Shown: one piece after another, positions 1 to 12,600 of the stretch
Layout: each line of letters opens with the position of its first letter
How positions within the stretch are numbered: position 1 is the stretch's first letter
DNA from: Gonium pectorale
Lineage: Eukaryota > Chlorophyta > Chlorophyceae > Chlamydomonadales > Volvocaceae
Reading direction: 5' to 3'
Length of the DNA: 64,000 nucleotides
NCBI GenBank assembly: GCA_001584585.1
Contig: LSYV01000008.1
Coordinates: forward strand, 356,607-420,606
Notes under the pieces: model-generated
The model's database searches: none
Seen by the model: the letters and a program-made list of their open reading frames with translations, nothing else
What the model was told of the DNA's origin: nothing
Position numbers and translations under genes: made by a program

Positions 1-642
1 GGCGCTCGGTCGACGGCAAGACGGAGCAGAGTCCCTGCACATTCGGCAGCCTACTACCCGCTGTGTCCTGTCTGTACTAGTTGCAGACTAAGCTGCGGCA
101 GCAAAGAATCGCACTTCATGGGACGCAGAACTTGTACGGGCTGCCGTAGAGGTGCTGCTTGCATTATATAATTAACTATTGCATTGAGCTATAATAGCAC
201 AAAGTTGTGCAGCTGCAGTCCCGTCCCGTGTAAACCCTCGCCGCTGTGCAGCCTGGGGTCAATACTAGCCTAGGGAACGGGGTTAAGAGTTGCGGGGGTG
301 GGTGAAGGCTGCGGGATTGGAGTAAGGAGGACAGCCTGGATGGGTGGATTGGGATTGCCTGGCCGACCCTGGATTAGGGATTAGGATGGGACACCGCCTG
401 GGGGATTGCTGGATTGCCGGATTGGAAACGGCTGGATTAGCCAACCCCATTTGGATTGGTGACCGACCCCCACCCCCTGGATTGGGTGGATTAGCCCCTA
501 TTTCACCCCTCCTTGCCAACGGCCTGTCACGGGCCTTCACGGGCTCACACGGGTCCCCGAGGTTTAGAAGAGCCGAGCCAAGGCAGCGTCGCATAATATT
601 ACCTGCCATTGGTACTATTGTGAAGACATCGTCATACAGGAA
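1..642. other. Upstream region of the ZNFX1-like gene
   Basis: No gene is supported here. An AT-rich patch lies at about 160-200, and a GGATTR-rich repeat lies at about 300-520. The promoter and 5' UTR of the helicase gene starting at 643 presumably lie in this stretch, but I see no convincing TATA box at a useful distance. Confidence 0.4.
405..515. repeat. GGATTR-rich dispersed repeat, copy 1
   Basis: The stretch contains CTGGATTAGCCAACCC, GTGACCGACCC and CCCCCTGGATT in that order, within a run of degenerate GGATTG/GGATTA hexamers that begins near 300. The same ordered blocks recur at about 46200-46295. Similarity by eye is roughly 80 percent over 90 bases. It lies just upstream of the first gene. 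Its class is unknown; it could be a small dispersed repeat or a transposon remnant. Confidence 0.55.
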
Positions 643-3600
643 ATGGCTGCAAGGTCGGGCGGCGGGGCCCGAGGGCGGGGCCGTGCCGATGGCCGAGGAG
701 GTCCCGAATCCCGCAATCGTCCTTGTCACTTCTACGTGCAAGGCCACTGCCGGGATGGAGCATCTTGCAAGTACATCCACGATCCTAGCTTGGTCGGCGG
801 AGGCCGCGGTCGCGGGGGCAGAGGCGATGGCGGTACCGATGCTGCCGCTGGTCGCGACCGTGGCTTGCGCAACCGCGACGGGCAGCAGGATGCCTTTGAA
901 ATCTTCAAACGACTGAACAAAGTGACGATTCTGAGCCCGGATGAGGTGAGCTGCGAGCAGCTGCTGACCCGGCGCCCCTGCCCCGGACCACCGGTCCATT
1001 TTCTACCTCCCTGCCCCACGCCTCCTTCCACGCCCCCCCAACTCCACCGTGTACCGTCCAACAAAGCCGACGATCCTACACCTCGCGGTTGCAGTCAAAA
1101 TGCCTGCATACCGTAGCTCCCGTAAACTCTACGCAGTCTGCCCATGCACGGCCTTAACGGGTCGATCTCGACCTCGACAAACTACTGGTACTTGTAAATG
1201 CGACGCTCAATGCGCCATGCCACCCCCGCCCCGCCCAACCCTGCCCCGCCCACTCTCGTAGTATCGCGACTTCCTTGGCGCCGCACTGGCGTCGCTGTCC
1301 GACGACGCCCCGGGCGGCCAGGTGGAGCGCGTGCTGCAGGCGCTGTGCGGCGCGGCGGCGCCCGGCGGCGGGGGCGGCGGCGGTGACGGCCGGGATGCCG
1401 CCGCGCCCAGCCACGCGCACTCGCACTTGGCCCGGTGTATGCAGGACTTCCGGCAGCGGTGCGAGCTCGGCAAGTTGACGCCCCAGGCACGTTGGGCGTC
1501 CTCGAACCGGCATGCTCAGTTGCTCACATACGGTGCTGACATACCCCGTTAGTGGTATGTCTGAAGGCGACGATAGGTCAGCCGGATCTGGCAAATGTGT
1601 ACATTCAGAAGGTGGGGGTAACGGTGGTAGATGGGCTGTGTGCGGGGGGTGAGCCATGCTCCAGGTTGGAAGAGGAGCGAGCATGTTGCAGGAGGACAGG
1701 GAGGCGGAGAGTTGTGCTCGCTGCATTGGTGGGTGGGTACCGGCATTGGGGAATCAGCACCGTCGGCGAAATCAACCTTTCGGCACCCCTCATCAGGTGT
1801 TCACGGCCCGCGTGGTGCCGCTGCTGCGGCTGCTCACCCACGAGGCCATCCGCGATTCGCTCCGGAACCACTGGGTCAACCCCCTGTACGACAGCGTACT
1901 GCACCAGCTGGACTTTGCAGCGCTGGCGGACGTGTACGGCAAGCTGCTGGTCGGCGGCATGGCGGTTGCCTTTGAGCCGGCGGCGGCCGCCACGGCGGCG
2001 GCGGCGGCGGCGGGAGGCGACAGACGCCAGGTACCTACCGGTTATCTCCCTAACGTACGCATGCGCCGTGTTGTCGCCGGCGCATGATGCAGTCCCGGGT
2101 ATCTACTGTTCGACTTTTGCCAGCTATGCTCGTAGTATGCGCCTGCCCATGTGCCCATGCTTAGCGCCATCTTCGATCCGGGCCGGGAGAAACAAAATTG
2201 AAAACCTGAAAAGATCTGAAAAGAAATCTGCACAGGAAGAGGCAAGAGAACGCACGCCGGACCAGGTCGTGCATGTCCGCTGCTGTGATCACTTGGGTTG
2301 CGGCAAAGGCCCCTCCGTCCCGACCTGCCCCGCCCCACCCCGCCCTCTACGGCCACGGCCCTACCTCCCCTGCCCACCCCGCCAGCTGCGCTGGTCTCCG
2401 GCCGGCCCCCTGGACCTGCTGGAGCCGCCGGCGCTCCTGCTCAACGAACTGCTGGAGCGGTTCCAGCGCCCGGAGCAGCGGGAGATACTCACGAGGGGGC
2501 AGCAGCAGCAATCGGCGGCCGGCGGGGCCGCGGCGGCACGGTCCCTCACGACCCGAGCGGCGCGGGCGTCAGCTGCAGACGGAGCTGCTGCGGCGAGTCC
2601 AGCGGAGAGGCTGCTCGAGGCTCTGGAAGGGCTGTACGAGAAGGACATGGTCGCGGTCGGAGGCGGGGGTGGCAGCGGCGCGTCCGCCGTGAGTGGCCGG
2701 GTGCAGTGCGGCTCGGCGGCTCGCGGGCGGCGGCTGCGGGAGACGCTCAGGTCCATCCGACAGCAGATCAAGCAGGGCCAGGTGGGGCGCAGGAGCAGGA
2801 AAGGGGACCCACGTACGGAAGAAATTGAGTTTGATCTTGCCAATGGAGGATAAGTTCGATCCATGCATTATAAGTGGGGGGTTACAGCCTTGACGAGGAT
2901 GGAGCCAAAGCTGTACCAATCAGCTGTGACACTGGATTCCCGCGCGCTTTGGGTGTACGTGTGTGTTTGGGCGCGCCGCGCAGTCCCGCAGCCTCATCCT
3001 GGACGAGGCGGAGGCGGCGCAGCGGCGGGCGGCGGAGGCGGCCGAGGAGGCGGCGGGGCGGGGCGACCGCGCCGCGGCGGCGCGGCTCCGAGACCCACGC
3101 AACCTGCCGGGTACGGTACGATGTCCGCGCGGAGGCCAACAGGCCACGATGGACGGAGCTCCAGCTGTTTGGGCACACGTGCATCGCACGGCGCCTTGTG
3201 CACCACCACCCCTCTCCCGCTGCACATGGACCCTGCCACTCGTGCTCCACTACTCGCGGGCCTGGCGCCGCCACCCGCACTGGCCGCACAACCCGGCGCC
3301 GGTTTTGGATACAGATGCAGATCGCAGGTGGTTCACGTGCCGGCCCCCGCCCGCGTGCGAGCATGTGCGCCTCATCCCCCGGATCCCCCCGCAGGCGAGC
3401 TGCGCCCCGGCGGTCCCCGCCACGACAACGACCCCGCGCACTTTGCGCAGGTGCAGCTGGTGCCCACTCGCGGGGAGCTGCTGAGCCGGGAGGCGCCCTG
3501 CCTGCCCTCTAACAGGTAGGGCCTGGGCCGGGCCGGATCTGGCGTCTGGCGTCTGGGCCGGGTTGGGCCGGGTTGGGCCGGGTTGGGCCGGGTTGGGCCG

Positions 3601-6600
3601 GGTTGGGCCGGGTTGGGCCGGGTTGGGCCGGTTAGGGTCGGACCAGGTCTCGCGTTTGAGCAGGGCCGGGTCGGGTCGGGTCGGCGACGCCGTGTCTCGC
3701 ATGGGCATGACACAGTGCGCGCACATAGCGGGGGAAGGCACGCAGGCAGCCGGGATGGCCTGCCCATGCGCCGCGCCCGGGCGCGGCCGCTCCCGGGCGC
3801 ACGTGTTATACATCTTATGCCCACATAGTGTGAAGTGCAACACGTACGGGGTGGTGGTGGATTGCCGTTGCGATCAACAATACCCAGTTGCCACTCCCCG
3901 CTGTCGCTCCTTCGCGCGTGACCGTGCCCCCCCCCCAGGCCCGGCTCGATGCCGCACTTGGTGTCAGAGCCGCACCGCGCCCGCCTGGAGACGGTGTTCC
4001 GCCTGCTGCGCCACGGCGTGGTGGCCCCGCTGGCGTCGGCGGTGTGCGGTCTGTTGCAGCTGGGCGGCTTGGCTGCGCTGCAGCAGCGCGAGCGGGAGCT
4101 GGAGGCGAAACAGCGACGGCGCGGCGGCGGCACCGCCGGCCAGGCGGCGGCGGCGGCGGCGCACCGCCTGACGCTGGAAGGCGGCACGCAGCTCTTTGTG
4201 TTCCGCCGCGTCAAGTTCGAGGGCCTGGAGGTCACGCGCTACGATGGCGTTGTCGTACGGGTGTGTACGAGCGTGTGTGCCGTACATACGGGCTGTGATG
4301 TGCAACGCTTGTCAATCCTAAGCGTGCACACGTGACTCACCGGGGGCGCGTTTCTCGGTGACGCGGGACGAAGTCGGGGACGTTTATACGTGTTGGGACT
4401 GCTGCTGGCTCCTTGCGGCCCGGCCCGAACGTCCTGCGGCCCGGGCCCGGGGCCAGCAGTCCTGGCACCACTTCGCACCTCCTATACGGGCCTCCACGAG
4501 CAAGGACGAGCGCCCCTGCATGCCACAAGGGCGTCACCGCAGTGTGCCTTCACCTTGTCAGGGTGGTCTTCCGTGGTATACCAATGTGCGCCCGCGCGCA
4601 GGTGTCCTTCGATCAACCGCCCGCCAGCCTCCGCTGCCGGCAGCCGCCAGGCCGTCGCCAAGTGGTGGGAGCGCAACAAGCGGCTGAGCCATGGCACGTT
4701 AGTGTGCTTCTGGTGGGAGCCGCCCGGCACGGCGGGAGCCGTCGCCACTGGCGGTGGCGCCGCTGGCTCCGCCCGCGGGCCGCTGGTTGAGCCGCGGCTG
4801 GTGGTGGGGGTGGTGGCGCAGCGGGACCCCAAGCTGCTGTCGGGGGAGGCCGCGGGGGGCAGGCCGCTGGTGGGCCTCAGGTGCGAATGGAAAACGGGGG
4901 GGAGGGGCAGGGGCTGGAGTGCATGAAAAGACTCGTGGGCAGCAAAGGGGCTGGGTATCGCTCGGCGTGAATTGCCTGGCTCGCCGACTCGGTTTCATCT
5001 GCGGCGAGCCGGCGACATTGCTGGTGACTGCTATTACAGCAGGAGCGAAACGCAACCTCAGCGGCATTGCCACACCCACCATGTCAGTCCCCCACGGCGC
5101 TCTGCGGATCTCTCGCCCTCACACCCCTCGTGCGTAGCCCCGTTCCGCCGCCCAGCCGCCCAGCCGCCCAACCGCCCACCCGCCCGCGCTGGCACAAGTA
5201 CGACCTATGCTTGTCAACTCGCGTAAGCCCACCCACCCGCCCACGCTGCTGCGTGTACCTGGTTTGTCTAACTCTCACTCTCTCGCCGACCCGCCCACCC
5301 GCCACTCCACAGGCTCATCTCCGCCGCCGACTACGAACAGCTGCTTGGCGCCTGGCTGGACTCCGCGGCCGGCAGCGGCTGCGAGGTGGTGCTGGTGCAG
5401 GAGCACAACAGCTTCTTCGCGTACGAGCCAGTGCTGAGGGCGCTGCAGGTGCGAGCCTTCGCGGTGTCCGCGTGTGCATTTTACACCTCTGGAACAGGAA
5501 ACCCTTCTCATATGGCTGATTGAGGTCATGGTGGGTGGCCGGCGGTGGCTGAGGATGGGAGAAAGCTGGGACAATAATACAATAACTCTTTGGTCCCGTG
5601 TCATTGACCTGAAACGAGGATACCCGTTCCTCTGTATTTTGAACCAAGGAGCCGTCTCCGGGTTGGGCTTCGGGACACTGTGCCCCACCAAACCGGCCCC
5701 TCAACCGTCACCCCCGCCGTCACCTCTGCCTCTCGATACCGTATTGCGTCCTTGCCCGCCTCTGCCCACAACACGGCTCGTGCATGTCCGCCCGCAGTCC
5801 ATGTCCGTCATCCCCCTGGCCCGGCACATCGTGCCCGGCTGCGAGGAGCCCCGATCGCCCACCCAAACCGGCAGCCGCGCAGCCGCCGCCCTCCTGGGCT
5901 TCAGCCGCTCCCAGCAGCCCCCACCGCAGCCGCACGCCCCCGAGCTGCCCGAGCTGCCCGCCTACCTGGCTGACTCGCCGGTGGTGGACCTGCGGCACAT
6001 TGCGGACCGGGAGCGGGTGATGCAGCTGCCAGCACAGGAGCGGAGCAGGTGCGTGGCTGGGGATGCTAATGAAGCCGGGTTCTACTGGCCTCCGTGCCTA
6101 CCCTCTCCCCTCGGTTACGCCTGGTTCCATCCCTCCATTTCTCAAACCCTTCCGTCAACCATACCCGGATTTGCCGCATGGCACAGCGACACGGGCTATA
6201 GCTACTCCTACCCTCATTACGCCGCTGCGCTGCTCTGGTATGGACGCTCGTCCGCTTAACCACGAGCGACATGGCTCCCAACCCTTGACTTCGGGCGCCC
6301 ATACACTGCGCAGGGTCCTCCGAGTGCTGGCATCCGTGGACCTGTCCCGACCCGTGGGTCATTTCTCGCTGCCCGAGCTCTTGGCGGCCACCACCCTGGA
6401 TGCGGCGCAGGCGGGCGCGCTGCGGGCGGTGCTGAGCCAGGAGGTGGCGGTGGTGCAGGGCCCGCCCGGGACAGGTGATGACCGGACCGAACCGGGCCGG
6501 CACGCGTAGGCCCCTTGCTTCTGCTGGGCGCCGACTACTCGGCGTGGATTCATGGGTATACATACCGCGCATCTATCCCGGTTGACCTCTTGATAGTCCT

Positions 6601-9600
6601 TGTCGTGCGGGCTTTCCCTGGACTGACGGTACCTGTGGCGCCTGCACAGCCATCTGGTCCAGACCCCAAGGCTGTCGCTGACTGGTTGTTACGTCGGCCT
6701 CGCGCCGAGGCAAGCTGGTCTCACTTCTGCGTGCGCTGCCTTCCCGCTCGCCCGCCCCGCCCGCAGGCAAGACGTACCTGGGGGTGGTGCTCACCAAGGC
6801 GCTGCTGCGCAACACGCGCAACGCCAACGCGCTGCTGGGCCGGGCGCGCCATTACGGTGCATCACAGGGCGGCCCGCAGGACACGCCGCTGCCCGACTGG
6901 GTCGCCGACATCATGGCGGCAGACGACGGCGGCGTCGCGCGTGCAGCGGCCCCGGCGGGTGAGCCGCACGCGCGTTGCCGTTGATATGCTTGTACGATAA
7001 CGGGAAAGTATCCCGCTGCCTTTTGTGCATACCTGGTGCAAACTATCCTGGCGCGGCCACACACTGTCGCCTTAACAGCGGCCGCCTCCCGCATTGCGTG
7101 GCGCAGCCTAGTCACTGCCTGTCTGTCAGCCGGCTGTTGTAGTCAGTCCGTCCGGGCCCTGTACCGTTTGGATTCTTCGCGTGTGGCCCCAGCTCCTGAC
7201 CCGTGCTTACACCTGCCCCCGTCCCGCGCGGCACCCCTTCACCCCCCGCCCACGCAACCGCCCAGGCGCTCCCCGCCCCGACATCGGCCCGGTGCTGGCC
7301 GTGTGCTTCACAAACCACGCGCTGGACTCGTTCCTGGAGGGGCTGCTGGACGGGCGGGTGACGGAGAGCATCGTGCGGGTGGGCGGCAACAGCAAGAGCG
7401 AGAGGCTGGGGCCGTACAACCTGAAGGCTCTGCAGGAGCGGGTGAGGCCGGGCGGGCGAGGGGTGGGCGGGGCAGCGCAGGGGGATGGATGTGCGACACG
7501 CGACGGCTTGCGCTCCGGTGGTGCATCCGGCCCCGGCGGAAATAAAGCCAAGGGCAGGTACGAAGTGAAGGCGAGAGGACGGGTGGTGGGAGGATGCTTC
7601 GCGCGAGGGAAGAGGCGGAGGGCTCATCACTTGGTATGTTTGGGCCAAATCCAGATATTCAGATATGAACACCGCCACCATTGTACGTACGGCATACGGC
7701 AATCAAGGGTTATATGTACGGCTTGCGGCCCATGTCACACCCTGACCAGCACAGCCCTCGTCTGCAAGGGCATGCAGTTCACCCGAGTGGTACGGCCTCA
7801 TGCGCGCGTGTCCGCCGCAGGCCGCGGGCCCGCGGGTGGGCCCCCTCTACCGCCGGGCGGACGAGCTGGCGGCCCGTGCGGAGCGCCTCAACGTGCAGCT
7901 GCGGGGGCTGTCGAGCGGTCTGCAGAGCAGGTGCGGGGTCCCGCGGCCCCGGGATCGTCGGGCTCGTGCCCATCACCTCCTGCTCCTTTCATTTACTAGG
8001 TTATCGGCCGGACCGGACGTGAGCGACGCATATAGCCAGTCGGGGCACAGAGGGTCACACGATACGATGGCGGGAGCCGTGGAAACGGGTTCTGTACTAC
8101 CTTGCCCTTCCGGGGCTTCGCCCCTGCAGGCCTAAGCCTTAAATGTACAGGACTGTACGCATAGAAGCCCCAGGAGCTCTTAACTGTGCACACGGCCGTC
8201 CTGACTCGGGTGTACCTGTCTCCCCTGTATCCCCCACAGGCCGCTCACGTGGGAGGAGCTGGCGCCGCTGCTGCGTGTGCGCCACCCGCGCCTCCACGAG
8301 TCCTTCCAGCGGGGAATCCGTCGCTGGAACCGCAGCCCCCAAGACCAGGAGCAGCAGGACAAGGCGGAGGCAGAGAGGGAGCGGCGGTCCAAATCATCAA
8401 GCGCTGCTGCTGCTGCTGCCGGCAGGAAGGGCTCGGGCCTGGCAGGAGGGGTCGGCGGAGCGGGCGGCATGCTGATCCCAGACGGCGAGGACGGGGACGG
8501 TGGCTGGATGCAGGTTATGAGCACGAAGAAGGCCCGCAGGGTGCAAGAGCTGATCTCGCAGGACTGGCTGCGTGGGTCGCCGGAGCAGGACTGGCGCCAC
8601 GGCAGGCTGGCGGGGCAGGCGGGGGCGGCGCGGCGCGACTCCGGTGTGTGTGGGGGCGGGCGGGGGAATGGGCGGGGGGATGGGGATGGGGCGGGGGCGT
8701 AGACCCGATGAGAAAGCAGGGATGGGGGGCATCCCGGTTGATACCAAGTGGAGGCCCCATCCGTCACTTCAGGTGCTCGAGGACTGTGTGGGGCCTGGAG
8801 CCTGCTGGCTGCATAATGGGCACATGGACGCCATGGACGCCTCGCGCCCCTCGCCGTTTGCCGATAGTTGGGATGAGGACGTGTGCATATCTACGGTACA
8901 CCATAAGTTGCCAAAACCGAACTTGACCTCCCAGAAAGCTGGGGTAGATGTGCTGAGCAGCAGCGTCTCTTACCATCTTCCTCAAGCCCATCATCCACAC
9001 CTGTTGATGGCTACTTGCGGTCGCACCGGCTCACCGGCCGCACCGGCCTTGCAGGAACCGGTCTCATCGGCTCGGACGACGACACCCGGGGCGACGACGA
9101 CGACGACGACCCGGAGGACGAAGAGTACAACGAGGAGGACGAGAACTTCTTTGCTCTGCTGGGCGCCGGAGGAGTGCCCGCACCCACACCGCTTCTGCAG
9201 CCTGGAGGGCTACTGGCGCAGCAGCGCCCCAACGCCGGAGGATGGGACCGGGGACAGCCTCTGGGCCGTGCCGGCGGCGCTGGCGGCGCCGGCGGCGCTG
9301 GTGTTGCAGCGCCCGAGCCCGGCGGCGCAGTGCCCCAACGAGCCGTTGCTGGTCCTGGTGAGGGCGGCGCGCCGCTGACGCCGCAGCAGGCGGCGGCTAA
9401 CGCGGCGATCCAGCGCATGCGGCTGGCGGCCGAGCAGGCCGAGGCGGCGGCCCTGGCGGCGGAGCAGGAGGCGGCGCGGCGGCGAGCACAGCAGCGAGAT
9501 GCGGCGGATGCGGGGCCCGCCGCCGGCGAGGAGCCGGTGGCAGCCGCTGCCCGCCGCCTGGCGGAGATGGGACTGGACGAGGGCCCCGCTGGAGGCGGAC

Positions 9601-12600
9601 ATCGGCAGGGGCGTGGCCGTGGGGGCCAGCAGGAACAGCAGCAGCAGCGGAGGGGCCAAGCGGGCCGTGACGCGGGCGAGGCCGCGCCTCCCGAGGTGGC
9701 GGCGCTGGGCCTGCGGCGGCGCCCGTTGGAGGAGCTGTTCGCGTGCGGCGATGTGTGGAGCATGAGCGGGTGCGCGCACGGAGGGGTTGGGGGTGGGCTC
9801 GGGGGCGGGGGCGGGGGATGGGGCTGCCACGGGGCTGCACGGGGCGCACGGGCCACCCATTCATTCCCCTTTCGAAACAACCCTGCTTTGTTTGCTTGCT
9901 GTCCAAAGCAAAGTAACGTCACCTGGCGGTAGCCTCAGCTCGCGGGACCAACACGCACATTGATGTTGTAACGTACGCTGAGCCCTCACGTGAGCCACGC
10001 ACACGCTATGATGTATGACATGTGTCGTCGACTCAGGCAGCCCTACAAATCCCTTTCGAAAGTCCATCGCGCACGCCTACACACCTTGGCCCCGTGCCCG
10101 CCGGCCCTCTGCACCTCAGGCCCGAGCGGCAGCTGCTGCACACGTCTCTGCAGCGGCTGAGGTACATGCACCTCCTGGCCGCCGTACGGGAGGTACAGAC
10201 CGAGTACGACGAGGTACAGCGGGAGCTGCAGGTGCGGCCCGCAATGTGAATGACCGCATTTAAGCAGTGAAGCTGGGCTACGAGCATGGGGTACCTGCCG
10301 TACCTATGTCCCGACTCCGTTCGTACTGGTCTGCCGTACAGGCCGAGTACGACCAGGCGGCTCTGGCCACGCTGCAGTGTGCCCGGGTCGTGGGAATGAC
10401 CACGTCCGGGGTGGCGCGGATGCAGCGGCTGGTGGCGGCGCTCAAGCCCCGGGTGAGCTACCGTAGCGGGCACCGTCTGCATGTGTAACCTTCTTTCCTC
10501 CCGACGCCGTGCCGCGTTCCTTCCCGCCGCAACTTGGTTTATGCTCAGCCAGGCGCTCCCTTTCCTGCACCTTAATTCTCGCTGTGTTCAATCAACCTGC
10601 TGCTGCGACCCCCCGATGGCTGCCCCATTAGCGACCCCACCCCCCCGTCCCGCCTTCCTTCCGTGTCCCGTCGGCCGCAGGTGCTCCTGGTCGAGGAGGC
10701 GGCCGAAGTGTACGAGGCGCACGTGCTGGTGTGCCTGTCGCGCTCTGTGGAGCACCTCGTGCTCATCGGCGACCACCAGCAGCTGCGGCCCAAGCCCAAC
10801 GTGTACGAGCTGCAAGCGGAGAGTGGCAGGTGGGCAGGCTGGGTGGGCTGCAAGGGTTTGGAGGGGGAGAGGGCGATGGGACTGGAATTTCAGGAAATAA
10901 GGTGGGCTGGGGATGGGGAGGGTTTGCTGCTGGCGGGGTCCGGAGTACTTTCTGGACAGCTACTGCTTTCCCCGGACGCTGGTACGTGTACTTACCAATT
11001 TCGTTGCTATCCAAACCTGTTCCGTCCCCACCCTACCAGGGGCCTGGACCTGGATGTGTCCCTGTTTGAGCGATTGGTGCGGCAGAACGGCTTCCCGGTG
11101 GCCACTCTTGAGGAGCAGCGGCGCATGCGGCCGCCGATCAGCAGGTGGGCGGGCGGGCGGCCGGGTGGGATGGTGAGGCGGGCGGGACAGGGTAGGAACG
11201 GGAACGGGCGGGCAGGCGGGCGGGCCTCCTGGCACTGTGCATATGCAAGAGGGCCGGCTGAGGTCCAAAAAACCTGCATCAGACATTGCTGTTAAAGCGG
11301 CTGCTGCGCGGGTGTTTGCGTTTTATCAAAAGCTGGCCAAGTCTATCAATGCCCTTAAGATATATGGGAAACTCGACGGTTTCCTTACGGAGCGTAGCGT
11401 AGTTTATGGAAACCGAGGTTTCCTGCGTTCCACGAGAGTGCACCCACACGGGTATACGGCTGTTGTGTCTTAAGGGAGGTGTGAAGCCGGTGTAGGCTAT
11501 TCTCGCCGATTAAAACGTAGCTACGTAGGTGCTTGTTCCGAGGTCCTAGTGGCTTGGATACAGGTTACAGGTTACACCTAGTGGCTTGGAAAGCCTCCGG
11601 TTTAGGCCTCGGGATAACACCACCCTGGCGTCCCCCTGCGGTGAATAAGAACGCTTTCTCTGCTTGCAGGTACTAAGGTGTTTTGGAGCTGTGCATGTGT
11701 GTTTTGACCGGACTGGTCTTTGGCATGTCAGACTTGGCCGGTTGGCATGGGTTCTGGTTGGCTTGTAACGGGAGGGGCAATGCTGGAAACAACAGGGCAA
11801 CGTCCGCCCACCCGCCCACCCGCCCGCCCGCCTGCCTCATAAACCAGGCTCATCCGCGAGACCATCTACCCGGCGCTCCGGGACCACCCCCGCGTGGCCG
11901 CCTACCCGCCCCTGCGCGGCCTCTCGCACCCCCTCTTCTTCATTGACCACGACCACCCTGAGGGCGGCGCGGGCGGCGAGGACCGCTCCAAGTACAATCT
12001 GTGGGAGGCCGAGTACGTGGTGGCGCTGGCGCAGCACATGCTGATGCAGGGATACGCGCCGGGTGGGTGGTTCGGAGGGTGCGGGGCAGGGTGGATGGAT
12101 GGGTGGGTGGGTGTGAGGGTGAGCGAGCAGGCACGTGCATGTATGGGCCCGGCAGGTGTGCCCCATTGCACGGGACGGGCCTGCGTTTAGGTGCAATGGA
12201 GCCGTGCGTGGCCTGGTCGACGGGTGCTTCCGTGGAAGAGCAACCATATGAACAGAGCCACGAAGGCCGCACCGTTTGGACTCGGCATCGTGGAAACAAC
12301 CCGTGGATCACTGCCTTCAACCGGCACGCATGGCCGCAGCTGCTCTCCAATCAAGCCTGAGCGCGCGCGCTCCCCTTGTGTCGCTCGCCCGCCGTTCCGC
12401 AACCTTACTTCCACCTACCTGTGCCCTGCCCCTATCCCGACCCCAAACAAACGCTGCGCCTGCCCTCCGTCCCCTTGCCACAGAGGACGTGGTCATCCTG
12501 GTGACGTACGCGGGGCAGCTGTACAAGGTGCGCGAGGCGCTGGGCCGCGTCAACCTGCGGGTGGTCATCAGCGACCGCGACCGGGAGCAGCTGGACGTGG

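Noticed and set aside
1552..2853. 433-codon plus-strand frame near the start of the ZNFX1-like gene
   Set aside because: Only 2386-2781 of it is exon 4. The rest crosses introns, and the upstream exon 3 is in a different frame.
3240..3515. An extra exon 3111-3394 between exons 5 and 6 of the ZNFX1-like gene
   Set aside because: All three frames there give unlike-family sequence, while splicing 3110 to 3395 keeps phase and gives the expected region before LVPTRGELL.
9011..9922. 303-codon minus-strand frame rich in Ala, Pro and Ser
   Set aside because: It is the antisense shadow of the low-complexity exon 16 (9055-9769) of the ZNFX1-like gene. GC-rich DNA with few stops produces such frames.
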